From assembly GCF_022899355.1 (NCBI RefSeq), contig NZ_JALJCK010000008.1, positions 1 through 64,000 of the forward strand: a stretch of 64,000 nt of DNA, written 5' to 3'. The notes beneath the pieces are model-generated. The model was not told the origin of the DNA. It saw only the letters and a list, made by a program, of their open reading frames with translations, and searched no databases. Of this stretch, positions 31,387-40,887 are shown one piece after another. Position 1 is the stretch's first letter. Each line of letters opens with the position of its first letter. The DNA comes from Shinella yambaruensis (GTDB lineage: Bacteria; Pseudomonadota; Alphaproteobacteria; Rhizobiales; Rhizobiaceae). The position numbers and the translations under genes were made by a program.

Positions 31387-33336
31387 ATGGGAACCACTGG
31401 CAGCGACGTTTTCGATCTGTTTTCAAAGGCTTACGCAAGTACTGCGCAGGAAGAGCTGAGCCTTCAGGAGTACTTGCTGGCCTGCCGTGACGACAAGAGC
31501 ATGTATGCCACCGCGCCCGAGCGCATGGTGGCGGCCATCGGCGCGCCGACATTGATCGACACCAGCGCGGACGAGCGCCTCGGCCGGGTCTTCGCCAACC
31601 GCACCATCAAGATCTATCCCGCCTTCTCCGATTTCTTCGGCATGGAGGATACGATCGAACGCATCGTCGGCTACTTCCGCTATGCCGCCCAGGGGCTGGA
31701 GGAGCGCAAGCAGATCCTCTACCTGCTCGGTCCCGTCGGCGGCGGCAAGTCCTCGCTCGCCGAACGCCTCAAGAAGCTGATGGAAGAGCAGCCGATCTAT
31801 ACGCTCGCCATAAACGGCAAGATCAGCCCGGTCTTCGAATCGCCGCTCGGCCTCTTTTCCCGCGACCGCATGGGCGAGCTGCTGGAGGACAAGTACGGCA
31901 TCGCCCAGCGCCGGCTCACCGGCCTCATCTCGCCCTGGGCGACCAAGCGGCTGGACGAGATCGGCGGCGATATCTCCAAGTTCAGCGTCGTCAAGCTGAT
32001 GCCCTCGCGGCTGCGCCAGATCGCCATCGCCAAGACGGAGCCCGGCGACGAGACCAACCAGGACGTGTCCGCCCTCGTCGGCAAGGTGGATATCCGGCAG
32101 CTGGAGAACTTCAGCCAGGCCGACCCCGACGCCTATTCCTACAGCGGCGGCCTCAACCGTACGACCCAGGGGTTGCTCGAATTCGTCGAGATGTTCAAGG
32201 CGCCGATCAAGGTGCTGCATCCGCTGCTGACCGCCACGCAGGAGGGCAGCTACAACGGCACGGAGAATTTCGGCGCCTTCCCCTACCAGGGCATCGTGCT
32301 CGCCCATTCCAACGAATCCGAATGGCTGCAGTTCAAGCACAACAAGAACAACGAGGCCTTCCTCGACCGCATCCTCGTCGTCAAGGTGCCCTATTGCCTG
32401 CGCGTCACCGAGGAGCGACAGATCTACGAGAAGCTGCTGCGCGAGAGCGAGCTGGCCGACAGCCCCTGCGCGCCGGAAGTGCTGGAGAACCTCAGCCGCT
32501 TCACGGTCGCAACGCGCCTTTCCCCGCACGAGAACTCGCCGACCTACACGAAGATGCGGGTCTATGACGGCGAGAACCTGAAGGACACCGACCCCAAGGC
32601 GAAGTCCCTGCAGGAATACCGCGATGCCGCCGGCATCGACGAGGGCATGACGGGCGTCAGCACGCGCTTCGCCTTCAAGGTGCTGTCGGAGACCTTCAAC
32701 TACGACACCAAGGAGGTCGCGGCCGATCCCGTGCACCTCATGTACATCCTGGAACAGGCGATCAGGCGCGAGCAGTTTCCGAAGGAGGTCGAGGCGAACT
32801 ATCTCGACTTCATCCGCTCCGAGCTTGCCGCCCGCTATGCCGAGTTCATCGGCCACGAGATTCAGAAGGCCTATCTGGAATCCTACAGCGAATACGGCCA
32901 GAACCTCTTCGACCGTTACATCGCCTATGCCGATGCCTGGCTGGAAGACCAGGACTTCAAGGACCCCGACACGGGCCAGATCCTCAACCGCGAGATCCTC
33001 GACAGCGAGCTGTCGCAGATCGAAAAGCCCGCCGGCATCGCCAATCCCAAGGACTTCCGCAACGAGGTGGTGAAGTTCACCCTGCGCGCCCGCGCCCGCA
33101 ACAACGGGCGCAACCCCGCCTGGACGAGCTACGAGAAGCTTCGGGAAGTCATCGAGAAGCGCATGTTCGGCCAGGTCGAGGATCTTCTGCCCGTCATCAG
33201 CTTCGGCTCGAAGAAGGACAGCACGACCGAGAAGCAGCACGCCGAATTCGTCCAGCGCATGACGGCGCGCGGCTATACGGGCCGCCAGGTCCGCCGGCTC
33301 GTCGACTGGTACATGCGCGTCAACAAGGCCGGCTGA
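31387..33336 (+). CDS. prkA: PrkA family serine protein kinase
   Basis: A 649-residue protein kinase with an AAA-type N-terminal domain. Walker A is GPVGGGKS at 115-122 (LLGPVGGGKSSLAERL). The segment after it (IYTLAINGKISPVFESPLGL) and the C-terminal kinase region with EANYLDFIRSELAARYAEF match PrkA of Bacillus and YeaG of E. coli. The role is in stress and nitrogen-starvation responses in E. coli. It is first of three genes that occur together in many proteobacteria. Start ATG 31387 follows CGCAGGAG. Confidence 0.93.
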   Translation: MGTTGSDVFDLFSKAYASTAQEELSLQEYLLACRDDKSMYATAPERMVAAIGAPTLIDTSADERLGRVFANRTIKIYPAFSDFFGMEDTIERIVGYFRYAAQGLEERKQILYLLGPVGGGKSSLAERLKKLMEEQPIYTLAINGKISPVFESPLGLFSRDRMGELLEDKYGIAQRRLTGLISPWATKRLDEIGGDISKFSVVKLMPSRLRQIAIAKTEPGDETNQDVSALVGKVDIRQLENFSQADPDAYSYSGGLNRTTQGLLEFVEMFKAPIKVLHPLLTATQEGSYNGTENFGAFPYQGIVLAHSNESEWLQFKHNKNNEAFLDRILVVKVPYCLRVTEERQIYEKLLRESELADSPCAPEVLENLSRFTVATRLSPHENSPTYTKMRVYDGENLKDTDPKAKSLQEYRDAAGIDEGMTGVSTRFAFKVLSETFNYDTKEVAADPVHLMYILEQAIRREQFPKEVEANYLDFIRSELAARYAEFIGHEIQKAYLESYSEYGQNLFDRYIAYADAWLEDQDFKDPDTGQILNREILDSELSQIEKPAGIANPKDFRNEVVKFTLRARARNNGRNPAWTSYEKLREVIEKRMFGQVEDLLPVISFGSKKDSTTEKQHAEFVQRMTARGYTGRQVRRLVDWYMRVNKAG

Positions 33337-33361
33337 CCATGCCGAAGCGGGGGATTGGCGC

Positions 33362-34684
33362 ATGCCGAATTTCATCGATCGCCGGCTCAATCCCAAGGAC
33401 CGGAGCCTCGGCAACCGCCAGCGTTTCCTCAAGCGCGTGCATGACGAGCTGAAGCGCACGATCCGCGACCAGGTGAAATCCGACAGGATCGCCGACGTGG
33501 ACGCCGCCCATGGCGTGCCGATCCCGCGGCGCGGCGCGGACGAGCCGAGCTTCCGCCATTCCGGCGCCAGCGGCGAGCGGGACCATGTGCTGCCCGGCAA
33601 CCAGACCTTCTCGCCCGGCGACCGGATCCGCAAGCCCGAGACGGGCGCCGGCGGCGGGGGCAACGGACGCGGCCCCGGACGCGGCGAGGCGGCGGACGAT
33701 TTCCTCTTCATCCTGTCGCGGGAGGAGGTGCTGGACCTCTTCTTCGAGGACCTGGAGCTTCCCGATCTCGTGAAGCTCAATCTGCGGGAAACCGTCACCT
33801 ACAAGCCGCATCGCGCCGGGCTGACGACATCCGGCACCCCCACCAACATCAATGTCGGGCGCACCATGCGCAACAGCTTCGGGCGCCGCATGGCGCTGCG
33901 CCGCCCGAGCGAGCGGGAATGCCGCGTGCTTGCCGACGAGATCGCCGCGCTGGAGGGGGAGGAGCGACTGTCGATGTCGCAGCGCAACCGGCTCGCACAG
34001 CTTCGCCAGGAGCTAGAGGTGCTGGAACGCCGGCGCCGGCGCATCGCCTATGTCGATCCCGTCGACGTGCGGTTCAACCGCTTCGAGCGCCAGCCGCTGC
34101 CCAATGCGAGCGCGGTGATGTTCTGCCTGATGGACGTTTCCGCCTCGATGGGCGAGCGCGAGAAGGACCTGGCAAAACGCTTCTTCGTGCTCCTGCACCT
34201 CTTCCTCAAGCGCCGCTACGAGCGCATCGACATCGTCTTCATCCGTCACACGGACGAGGCGCACGAGGTGGACGAGGAGACCTTCTTCTTCAGCAAGCAG
34301 AGCGGTGGAACGATCGTCTCGACCGCGCTGGAGGAGATGCAGCGCATCATCATGGACCGCTATCCCTCCAATATATGGAACATCTATGCCGCGCAGGCCT
34401 CGGACGGCGACAATGCCAATGGCGATTCCGAGCGCTGCGCCTCGCTGCTGCGCGACGAGCTGATGAAACTCTGCCAGTACTATGCCTATGTGGAGATCAT
34501 CGACGAGCGCGAAAGCGAGATCTTCGGCACCACCGACAACGGCACCTCGCTCTGGCGCGCCTATCGCACGGTCGACGGGGCGGTGGGGAATTTCCAGATG
34601 ACGCGCATTTCCCGGCCTGCCGACATCTACCCCGTCTTCCGCAAGCTCTTTGCCCGGCACCAACCCCGTTCCGCGCGCGGCTGA
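33362..34684 (+). CDS. yeaH: YeaH/YhbH family protein (DUF444, von Willebrand A-like)
   Basis: A 440-residue partner of PrkA. The N-terminus MPNFIDRRLNPKDRSLGNRQ is the family signature. A Gly-rich linker lies at about 94-110 (GAGGGGNGRGPGRG). The C-terminal half is a von Willebrand A-type domain with the metal-site motif MDVSASMGE (257-265), DIVFIRHTDEAHEVDE and GGTIVSTALEEM. It lies 25 bases after prkA and 12 before spoVR. Confidence 0.92.
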   Translation: MPNFIDRRLNPKDRSLGNRQRFLKRVHDELKRTIRDQVKSDRIADVDAAHGVPIPRRGADEPSFRHSGASGERDHVLPGNQTFSPGDRIRKPETGAGGGGNGRGPGRGEAADDFLFILSREEVLDLFFEDLELPDLVKLNLRETVTYKPHRAGLTTSGTPTNINVGRTMRNSFGRRMALRRPSERECRVLADEIAALEGEERLSMSQRNRLAQLRQELEVLERRRRRIAYVDPVDVRFNRFERQPLPNASAVMFCLMDVSASMGEREKDLAKRFFVLLHLFLKRRYERIDIVFIRHTDEAHEVDEETFFFSKQSGGTIVSTALEEMQRIIMDRYPSNIWNIYAAQASDGDNANGDSERCASLLRDELMKLCQYYAYVEIIDERESEIFGTTDNGTSLWRAYRTVDGAVGNFQMTRISRPADIYPVFRKLFARHQPRSARG

Positions 34685-34696
34685 GGGGGCGAGCGG

Positions 34697-36238
34697 ATGG
34701 CGAAGCGACCGGCCTCCTCCCTGCTGTTCGAAGGCTCCGAATGGAATTTCGCGACCCTGTCGCGGGCCTATGACGCGATCGAGGCCATCGCGATCGGCGA
34801 GATGGGGCTCGACGTCTACCCGAACCAGATCGAGGTCATCTCCTCCGAGCAGATGCTGGATGCCTATTCCTCGGTCGGCATGCCGCTGATGTACCAGCAC
34901 TGGTCCTTCGGCAAGCGCTTCGTCTTCGAAAGCCACCTCTACCGCAAGGGCTATCGCGGCCTCGCCTACGAGCTCGTCATCAATTCCAATCCCTGCATCA
35001 CCTATCTCATGGAAGAGAACACCATGCCGATGCAGGCGCTCGTCACCGCCCATGCCGCCTTCGGCCACAACCATTTCTTCAAGAACAACTACCTGTTCCG
35101 CCAGTGGACGGATGCCAGCGCCATCCTCGGCTACATGGATTTCGCCAAGAAATACGTCGCCAAATGCGAGGAGCGGCACGGCCCGGCGGCGGTGGAAGAG
35201 ATCCTCGACGCCGCCCATGCCCTGATGGACCAGGGCGTCTTCCACTATCGCCGCCCGCCGCGGCTGTCCTCGGAAAAGGTGACGGAGCGGGCGCGCGAGC
35301 GGCTGGAATACGAGGAGCAGACCTACAGCGACCTGTGGCGCACCCTGCCGACGGCGGGCGGCAATGCCGGCATCGAGGCGGCCGAGCAGGAGGCGCTGGA
35401 GCGCAAGCAGGCGCTGAACCTGCCGGAAGAAAACCTGCTCTACTTCCTGGAGAAACACAGCCTGATCCTCGAGCCCTGGCAGCGCGAGATCCTGCGCATC
35501 GTGCGCGTCATCGCCCAGTATTTCTATCCGCAGGGCCAGACCAAGGTGATGAACGAGGGCTGCGCCACCTTCGTGCACTATTTCATCATCAACCGGCTGT
35601 TCGACCAGGGCCGGATGAGCGAGGGCGCCATGCTGGAACTGCTGGCGAGCCACGCCAACGTGGTCTTCCAGCCGGATTTCGACGATCCGCGCTTTTCGGG
35701 CCTCAATCCCTATGCACTCGGCTTCGCGATGATGCAGGACATCGAGCGCATCTGCACCCGGCCGACGGACGAGGACCGGGACTGGTTTCCCACCATCGCC
35801 GGCAATGGCGACTGGCGGGGAACGCTGCTCGACGCCTGGGAGAACCACCGCGACGAATCCTTCATCCTGCAATATCTGAGCCCGACGCTGATGCGCCGCT
35901 TCCGCCTGTTCCACCTCACCGACCGCGCCGACGAACGGTTCTGCGAGGTCGCCTCCATCCATGACGAGCGGGGCTATTCCGCCGTGCGCGCCGCGCTCGC
36001 CCGCAACTACGATCCCGGCGTCAACCGGCCGGATATCCAGGTGGTCGACGTCGACCTCCTGGGTGACCGGCAGCTCCGGCTGCGCCACCGGGTGAAGAGC
36101 GGCATCCTCCTGAACGAGAGCGACCGCGACGCGACCCTTGCCCATGTCCGCCGGCTGTGGGGCTACAATGTCAGCCTGTCCGGCGTGGATGCCGAGACGG
36201 GCGCCTCGCTCTACGAGTGCTCGGCGACGGCGGCGTAA
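34697..36238 (+). CDS. spoVR: SpoVR family protein
   Basis: A 513-residue protein of the SpoVR/YcgB family; the name comes from spore cortex formation in Bacillus, but this organism does not make spores. Signature segments are YQHWSFGKRFVFES, YELVINSNPCITYLMEENT, HAAFGHNHFFKNNYLFRQW and MNEGCATFVHYFI. The His/Glu-rich patterns suggest a metal site. Its function in proteobacteria is tied to PrkA and YeaH, perhaps as kinase target or effector, but the mechanism is not known to me. It is the last gene of the operon; the message probably ends in the palindromic element at 36308. Confidence 0.93.
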   Translation: MAKRPASSLLFEGSEWNFATLSRAYDAIEAIAIGEMGLDVYPNQIEVISSEQMLDAYSSVGMPLMYQHWSFGKRFVFESHLYRKGYRGLAYELVINSNPCITYLMEENTMPMQALVTAHAAFGHNHFFKNNYLFRQWTDASAILGYMDFAKKYVAKCEERHGPAAVEEILDAAHALMDQGVFHYRRPPRLSSEKVTERARERLEYEEQTYSDLWRTLPTAGGNAGIEAAEQEALERKQALNLPEENLLYFLEKHSLILEPWQREILRIVRVIAQYFYPQGQTKVMNEGCATFVHYFIINRLFDQGRMSEGAMLELLASHANVVFQPDFDDPRFSGLNPYALGFAMMQDIERICTRPTDEDRDWFPTIAGNGDWRGTLLDAWENHRDESFILQYLSPTLMRRFRLFHLTDRADERFCEVASIHDERGYSAVRAALARNYDPGVNRPDIQVVDVDLLGDRQLRLRHRVKSGILLNESDRDATLAHVRRLWGYNVSLSGVDAETGASLYECSATAA

Positions 36239-36307
36239 TTGGCGTGGGAATGTAAAGCTCCCCACAAGGGCAGGGCCATCGCCTGTGGAGGAAACCGGTG
36301 CTTCCTT

Positions 36308-36435
36308 CCCTTCTCCCCCGCGGGGAGAAGGTGCCGGCAGGCGGATGAGGGGGATGCCGAAGGCGCAAACGATCCGTTAGAGCCACCCCCTCATCCGACC
36401 CTTCGGGCCACCTTCTCCCCGCGGGGGAGAAGGGG
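36308..36435. repeat. Composite palindromic intergenic element, copy B
   Basis: Left module: palindrome CTTCTCCCCCGCGGGGAGAAG, then GTGCCGGCAGGCGGATGAGG. Spacer with CGAAGGCGCAAACGATCCGT. Right module: CCCCCTCATCCGACCCTTCG, then GGGCCACCTTCTCCCCGCGG. Same order as copy C at 56391 and, reversed, copy A at 11390. It lies between the convergent spoVR and exoP genes; the rest of the 36239-36491 gap shows no gene. Confidence 0.75.
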
Positions 36436-36491
36436 AGAACGGCAATGTCGAGTTCCATTTGCAACGATCCCACCCCTGTGGGGAAGGCTCT

Positions 36492-38867
36492 TCACGCCCT
36501 CTGCGACTGCCCCGCCTTCACCGTCGCGCCCTTCTCCCGCATACGCACCGGCGGGACGGAATCGGTGCAATACTGGTCGTAGAGGCTGCGATATTTCTCC
36601 GCCGCGCCGAAATCGCTGTAGCGGGGGAGCGCCGCCATGTCCGTCTTGTTGAGCACGACGCCGACGATCTTGGCCTCGATGCGGCTTTCGGCGGCAAGCA
36701 GGTCGCGCACCAGCGGCGAGGGGGTCTTGCCCCATTCCACCACGAAGAGGAAGCCGTCCGCCAGCGGCTCGAAGGTCTTGACGTCGACGACCGGGGCGAG
36801 CGGCGCGAGATCGACGACGATGTAGTCGAAGGTCTGGCGCAGCTCGTCGAAGAGCCGCTTCATGGCGGCCGACGCCATCAGCTCGTTGGGATGGTGGCTC
36901 TCGCCCGCGCCCGCCCGGCCGCCGGCCGGCAGCACGGCGAGCTTGCTGCGGCGGTCGACCTTGATCGCCTGGTTCCACGCGGCCTGCCCGAGCAGTACCT
37001 CCACGAGGCCGGCCTGCGGGGCGGGTTTCAGCATGGCGGTGAGGCTCGGCCGGCGCAGGTCCGCGTCGATCAGCAGGGTGCGCTTGCCGCTGGCGGCGAG
37101 CAGCGCGGCGAAGTTGATCGCGACGGTGGACTTGCCCTCCTGCGGCAGGGCGGAGACGATGCCGATCACGCGGCTCTCGCGCCCGTGCAGCATCATGTCG
37201 CTGGCGAGCCGGGCATGGCGCAGCGTCTCGGCGAAGGCCGAGCCCGGCGCGTCGAGCACGATGCGCGTCATGCGCTCGAAGGGAATGACGTCACCCTCCT
37301 CCGTGCCGCCGTCCTCGGCCCGGGCGGGCTGCGCGCGCTCCTTGCGGGCGCCGACCAGCGGCAGGTAGCCGAGCGGGCGCAGCCCCAGCACGGCGCGGAT
37401 GTCGTTGCCGACGCGAAAGGCGCGCTCGCGCATTTCCTGCAGCACGGTCAGCGCGCCGCCGCCCATCAGGCCGAGCACCAGCGACAGGCCCATCACCAGC
37501 GTCCTGCTCGGGCTGGAGGCCGCCGTCGGCACGCCGGCATCGGAGATCACCCGTGCCTTTGCGATGGGGAAGGACTGCTGCTGCGTCGCCTGCTCGTAGC
37601 GGGCGAGATAGGCGTCCGACAGCGTCTTCAGCGCCGCCGCCTGCTGTTCCAGCGTGCGCAGCTGCACCGAGGAGCGGTTCGCCTCGGCATTGCTGCCGGC
37701 GACTTTCTCGATGTTCTCGCGCAGCGAGACCTCCCGCGAGCGGGCGACGTCGTAGTCGTTGCGGTAGCTCGCCGTCAGCTGCTGGAGCTCCTGGTAGATC
37801 TGCCGGGCGAGGTCTTCCTTCTCGGTCCTGAGCGCCGTCGCCTGGGGATGGTCGGCGCTGAAGGCGCGGGTGATCTCCTCTTCGCGCTTGACGACGGCGT
37901 TGTAGCGGCCGCGCAGCGCCTGCAAGATGGAATTGTCGCCCTGCCGCGCCGGGATGGTCGCATTGGCGACCGCCTTTTCCGGCCCCTGTTCGACGATCGC
38001 GCGGAACTGGTTGTAGCGGGCGGAGGCGCTTGCCGCGTCGGCCTGCGCCACGATGAGCTGGCTGTTGAGGTCGGCAAGCTGCTGTTCCGACATGAGCTCG
38101 CCGCGCGCGGCGGTCAGGCCGTTTTCGTTGCGGTAGCGCTCCACCTCCAGCGCTGCGGCCTGCGAGCGCTGCTGGATATCGGCAAGCCGCTCCTGCAGCC
38201 AGGCGCTGGCCTGCTCGCTGGCATGGACATTGGCGTTGAGCTGCTCGGCGAAGAAGGCCTCGGCATAGGCCTTGGCGATGGTTGCCGAAAGCTGCGGGTC
38301 GGGCGAGCGGAAGGAGACCGCGACGACGGAGCTGCGCGCGACGCGCTCGACGCCGAGGGCCTGCTGCAGCATCGCCGCCGCCTTCTGCCGCCGGCCCTCC
38401 GCTTCCGCCTCCGCCGAGGGGGCGGGACCGTCGGAGCCGAGGGCGGCGAGCGACTTCACCCAGCTCTTGGCGAGGGAGACGGGCGATTGCGGCGGGTTGA
38501 GGATCGTCTCGTTTTCGGAAAGTTCAAGGGCATCGACCACGCGCAGCGCCAGCCGGCCCGATTTCAGGATCTCGATGGCGCTGGCAAGGCGCGTGTCCGC
38601 CTGCTGGCTGGTCTGCGGCGTGGTCTCGGCCTCCTCGGCATACCGCGACAGGTCCTCGTCGAGCAGGATCTGGGTCATCGCCGTGTAGAGCGGCGTGGCG
38701 AAGACGAGGTAGAGGACGCCGAGCGCCAGCGCCACGACGACGGAGAGCGCGATCAGCCGCGCCCGCCGCATGAGGATCGTCACCAGGCGGTTGAGATCGA
38801 TGAAGCTGTCGGACGCATCCGGCGCCCTGCGGAAAAGGCTGCCGTACGGCACGGTGCGGTGATGCAT
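36492..38867 (-). CDS. exoP: ExoP, polysaccharide co-polymerase / BY-kinase (Wzc type)
   Basis: Inner-membrane protein of 791 residues controlling chain length and export of succinoglycan. An N-terminal Wzz domain is bounded by membrane helices at about 38-57 (LIALSVVVALALGVLYLVFA) and 456-476, with a long periplasmic coiled region between. The cytoplasmic bacterial tyrosine kinase domain follows: Walker A SALPQEGKST at about 572-581, Walker A' LLIDADLRRP and Walker B YIVVDLAPL. The C-terminus has a short tyrosine cluster (YRSLYDQYC), possible autophosphorylation sites. Start at 38867 has GGAG four bases before; 38894 is an alternative. It is the last gene of the exoH-exoP run. Confidence 0.92.
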   Translation of the reverse strand: MHHRTVPYGSLFRRAPDASDSFIDLNRLVTILMRRARLIALSVVVALALGVLYLVFATPLYTAMTQILLDEDLSRYAEEAETTPQTSQQADTRLASAIEILKSGRLALRVVDALELSENETILNPPQSPVSLAKSWVKSLAALGSDGPAPSAEAEAEGRRQKAAAMLQQALGVERVARSSVVAVSFRSPDPQLSATIAKAYAEAFFAEQLNANVHASEQASAWLQERLADIQQRSQAAALEVERYRNENGLTAARGELMSEQQLADLNSQLIVAQADAASASARYNQFRAIVEQGPEKAVANATIPARQGDNSILQALRGRYNAVVKREEEITRAFSADHPQATALRTEKEDLARQIYQELQQLTASYRNDYDVARSREVSLRENIEKVAGSNAEANRSSVQLRTLEQQAAALKTLSDAYLARYEQATQQQSFPIAKARVISDAGVPTAASSPSRTLVMGLSLVLGLMGGGALTVLQEMRERAFRVGNDIRAVLGLRPLGYLPLVGARKERAQPARAEDGGTEEGDVIPFERMTRIVLDAPGSAFAETLRHARLASDMMLHGRESRVIGIVSALPQEGKSTVAINFAALLAASGKRTLLIDADLRRPSLTAMLKPAPQAGLVEVLLGQAAWNQAIKVDRRSKLAVLPAGGRAGAGESHHPNELMASAAMKRLFDELRQTFDYIVVDLAPLAPVVDVKTFEPLADGFLFVVEWGKTPSPLVRDLLAAESRIEAKIVGVVLNKTDMAALPRYSDFGAAEKYRSLYDQYCTDSVPPVRMREKGATVKAGQSQRA

Positions 38868-38945
38868 GGGGCTCCGTTCTGCCTTTCGGCTCATTGGTCG
38901 CTGCCTATGCGGATCCCGGGCCCGGTGGCCCGGGATCCGCTCGTG

Positions 38946-39851
38946 TCAGGCGGCGCGCGCGCCGCCGCCATGGGCCATCACGAGATCGCGCAGCGGCTCG
39001 AAGAGCGCGCCGCCGAGGTCCGGGCGGGCCAGCGCGAAGGCGACGTTCGCCTCGATGAAGCCCTGCTTCGAGCCGCAGTCATAGGTCCGCCCCTCGTAGA
39101 CATGGGCGTGGAAGGGCTGCGTGGCGGAGAGCTTCAGCATGCTGTCGGTCAATTGGATCTCGTTGCCGGCGCCGCGCTGCTGGCGGGCGAGATGGCCGAA
39201 CACCTCCGGCTGGAGGATATAGCGCCCGTTGAGGAAGAGGTTGGAGGGCGCCGTGCCCGGTGCCGGCTTTTCCACCATGTGGCTGACGGCAAAGCCGTGC
39301 CGCACGGCCGCGCCCCTGCCGACGATGCCGTATTGCGAGGCCTCCTCGGGCGCGCATTGCTCGACGCCCACCACATTGCCGCCGACCTCGCCATAAAGAT
39401 CCATCAGCCCGGACAGGCAGCCGCGCGGGCCGAAGGACACCATGTCCGGCAGGAGCAGCGCGAAGGGCTCGTCGCCGATGAGATCGCGCGCGCACCAGAC
39501 CGCATGGCCGAGGCCGAGCGGAGCCTGCTGGCGGGTGAAGCTCACCGCGCCCGCTGCCGGCAGCAGCCGGCCGAGCTCGCTGACCGCGGCCTCCTTGCCG
39601 GAGCGCTCCAGCGAGGAGATCAGCTCCGGCGTGTCGTCGAAATGGTCCTCGATGACCTGCTTGTTGCGGCTGGTGACGAAGACAACATGCTCGATGCCGG
39701 CCTCGCGCGCCTCGTCGAGCGCATATTGCACGACCGGGCGATCGACGATGGTCAGCATTTCCTTCGGCATGGCCTTGGTGGCCGGCAGGAAGCGGGTGCC
39801 GTTGCCGGCAACCGGGATGACGGCCTTGCGGACGGTCTTGGTTCGCTCCAT
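38946..39851 (-). CDS. exoN: UTP-glucose-1-phosphate uridylyltransferase (ExoN/GalU)
   Basis: Makes UDP-glucose for the succinoglycan repeat unit. It has 301 residues. N-terminal nucleotidyltransferase signature [24 protein letters not shown] (positions about 9-32), [10 protein letters not shown] as the metal Asp region, [20 protein letters not shown] and the C-terminal [18 protein letters not shown]. Placed between exoP and exoO, as in S. meliloti, where ExoN is the cluster-specific GalU homologue. Confidence 0.93.
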   Translation of the reverse strand: MERTKTVRKAVIPVAGNGTRFLPATKAMPKEMLTIVDRPVVQYALDEAREAGIEHVVFVTSRNKQVIEDHFDDTPELISSLERSGKEAAVSELGRLLPAAGAVSFTRQQAPLGLGHAVWCARDLIGDEPFALLLPDMVSFGPRGCLSGLMDLYGEVGGNVVGVEQCAPEEASQYGIVGRGAAVRHGFAVSHMVEKPAPGTAPSNLFLNGRYILQPEVFGHLARQQRGAGNEIQLTDSMLKLSATQPFHAHVYEGRTYDCGSKQGFIEANVAFALARPDLGGALFEPLRDLVMAHGGGARAA

Positions 39852-39855
39852 GGCA

Positions 39856-40887
39856 TTATCCTTTGTTCTTGAGCGGCAGGTCTTCCGCTGTCGTTGGGGA
39901 AAGGGCCGCGCGCGGCGCGGCCGTCCTCACAGGGGCCGAGGGCGCCATCAGGCGGCGCCACCGGGCGGCGATCGGCATCGCAAGATGCCGGAGCGCGACG
40001 GGATCGCCGAGCGCTACCTTGAGGGCAGGCCCGAGCGAACGGTTCTTCAGATGCTGGACGAGCGCGAGGAAGGAGCGCGTCTCCTTCAGGTTCCGCGTGC
40101 GCCGGCGCTGGGCGGCGGCCGCCGCGCCCTGAAGCGGGAAGCGGGCGAGAAAACGCCGGTCGCCGGCCAGCATCGCATCGACATGGTGAAGGTGCAGCAC
40201 GCGCGAGATCGAGCCTTCGCGGATGCGGTAGACATAGCCCGCCTCGGGCACGATGGCTGAGGTCCCGCCCGCGGCGAGCACCGAGGCGAGCAGGAGATAG
40301 TCCTCGCCGATGCGCAGCGCCTCGTCGAAGGCAAGGCCCTTCTCTTCAAGGAAGGACCGGCGGAAGACCGGCTTCATGTAGCCGAAATTGTGCGTGGCGC
40401 GGAAGATCCGGTTGGCGTCGATGAAGACGGGCAGCGTCAGCGCCGGCATGGCGGCGAGTTGCGCCGCGTCGAACATCCGCTCGCTGTGGCCATCGGCATG
40501 CAGCACGTCGAGATTGTCGACGACGACGGCGGCGCCCTCCGCCTCGGCCGTGGCGATCATGCGGCAAAGGCGATCCGGCCGCATCGTGTCGTCGGCGTCG
40601 AGCACCGCGATCCAGCGGCCGCGCGCGGCGGCAAAACCCGCATTGCGCGCCCCGCCCGGTCCGCGGTTGCGATCGAGCGGCAGGAGCGTCAGCCCGGGCG
40701 TGCCGAGCGCGGCGACGGCCGCGCGGGTCGCGTCCGCCGAACAATCGTCGACGACGATGATCTCCACCGTCACGCCCTCCTGCGCGGCGGCGCTGCGAAC
40801 GGCGTCGCCGATCGTATCGGCCGCGTTGTAGGCGGCGATCACGATGGTGACATCGGGGCCGGCGTCGGGCGGGAGCGTGCGGTTCAT
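39856..40887 (-). CDS. exoO: ExoO family glucosyltransferase
   Basis: GT2 glycosyltransferase of 343 residues that adds a glucose during assembly of the succinoglycan octasaccharide in S. meliloti. GT-A fold motifs are [45 protein letters not shown] and the Asp box [29 protein letters not shown] carries the ED motif of the acceptor side. The stop is 5 bases from exoN and the start overlaps exoM by four bases. Name based on motifs plus exact position in the cluster. Confidence 0.88.
   Translation of the reverse strand: MNRTLPPDAGPDVTIVIAAYNAADTIGDAVRSAAAQEGVTVEIIVVDDCSADATRAAVAALGTPGLTLLPLDRNRGPGGARNAGFAAARGRWIAVLDADDTMRPDRLCRMIATAEAEGAAVVVDNLDVLHADGHSERMFDAAQLAAMPALTLPVFIDANRIFRATHNFGYMKPVFRRSFLEEKGLAFDEALRIGEDYLLLASVLAAGGTSAIVPEAGYVYRIREGSISRVLHLHHVDAMLAGDRRFLARFPLQGAAAAAQRRRTRNLKETRSFLALVQHLKNRSLGPALKVALGDPVALRHLAMPIAARWRRLMAPSAPVRTAAPRAALSPTTAEDLPLKNKG

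Noticed and set aside
31423-33798. Minus-strand open frame of 791 codons opposite prkA and the start of yeaH
   Set aside because: Low-complexity antisense translation; prkA on the plus strand has a clear Walker A and family signatures.
36459-39872. Plus-strand open frame of 1137 codons opposite exoP and exoN
   Set aside because: It is the antisense shadow of two well-supported genes in GC-rich DNA; the translation is rich in Arg, Ala, Gly and His with no domain motif.
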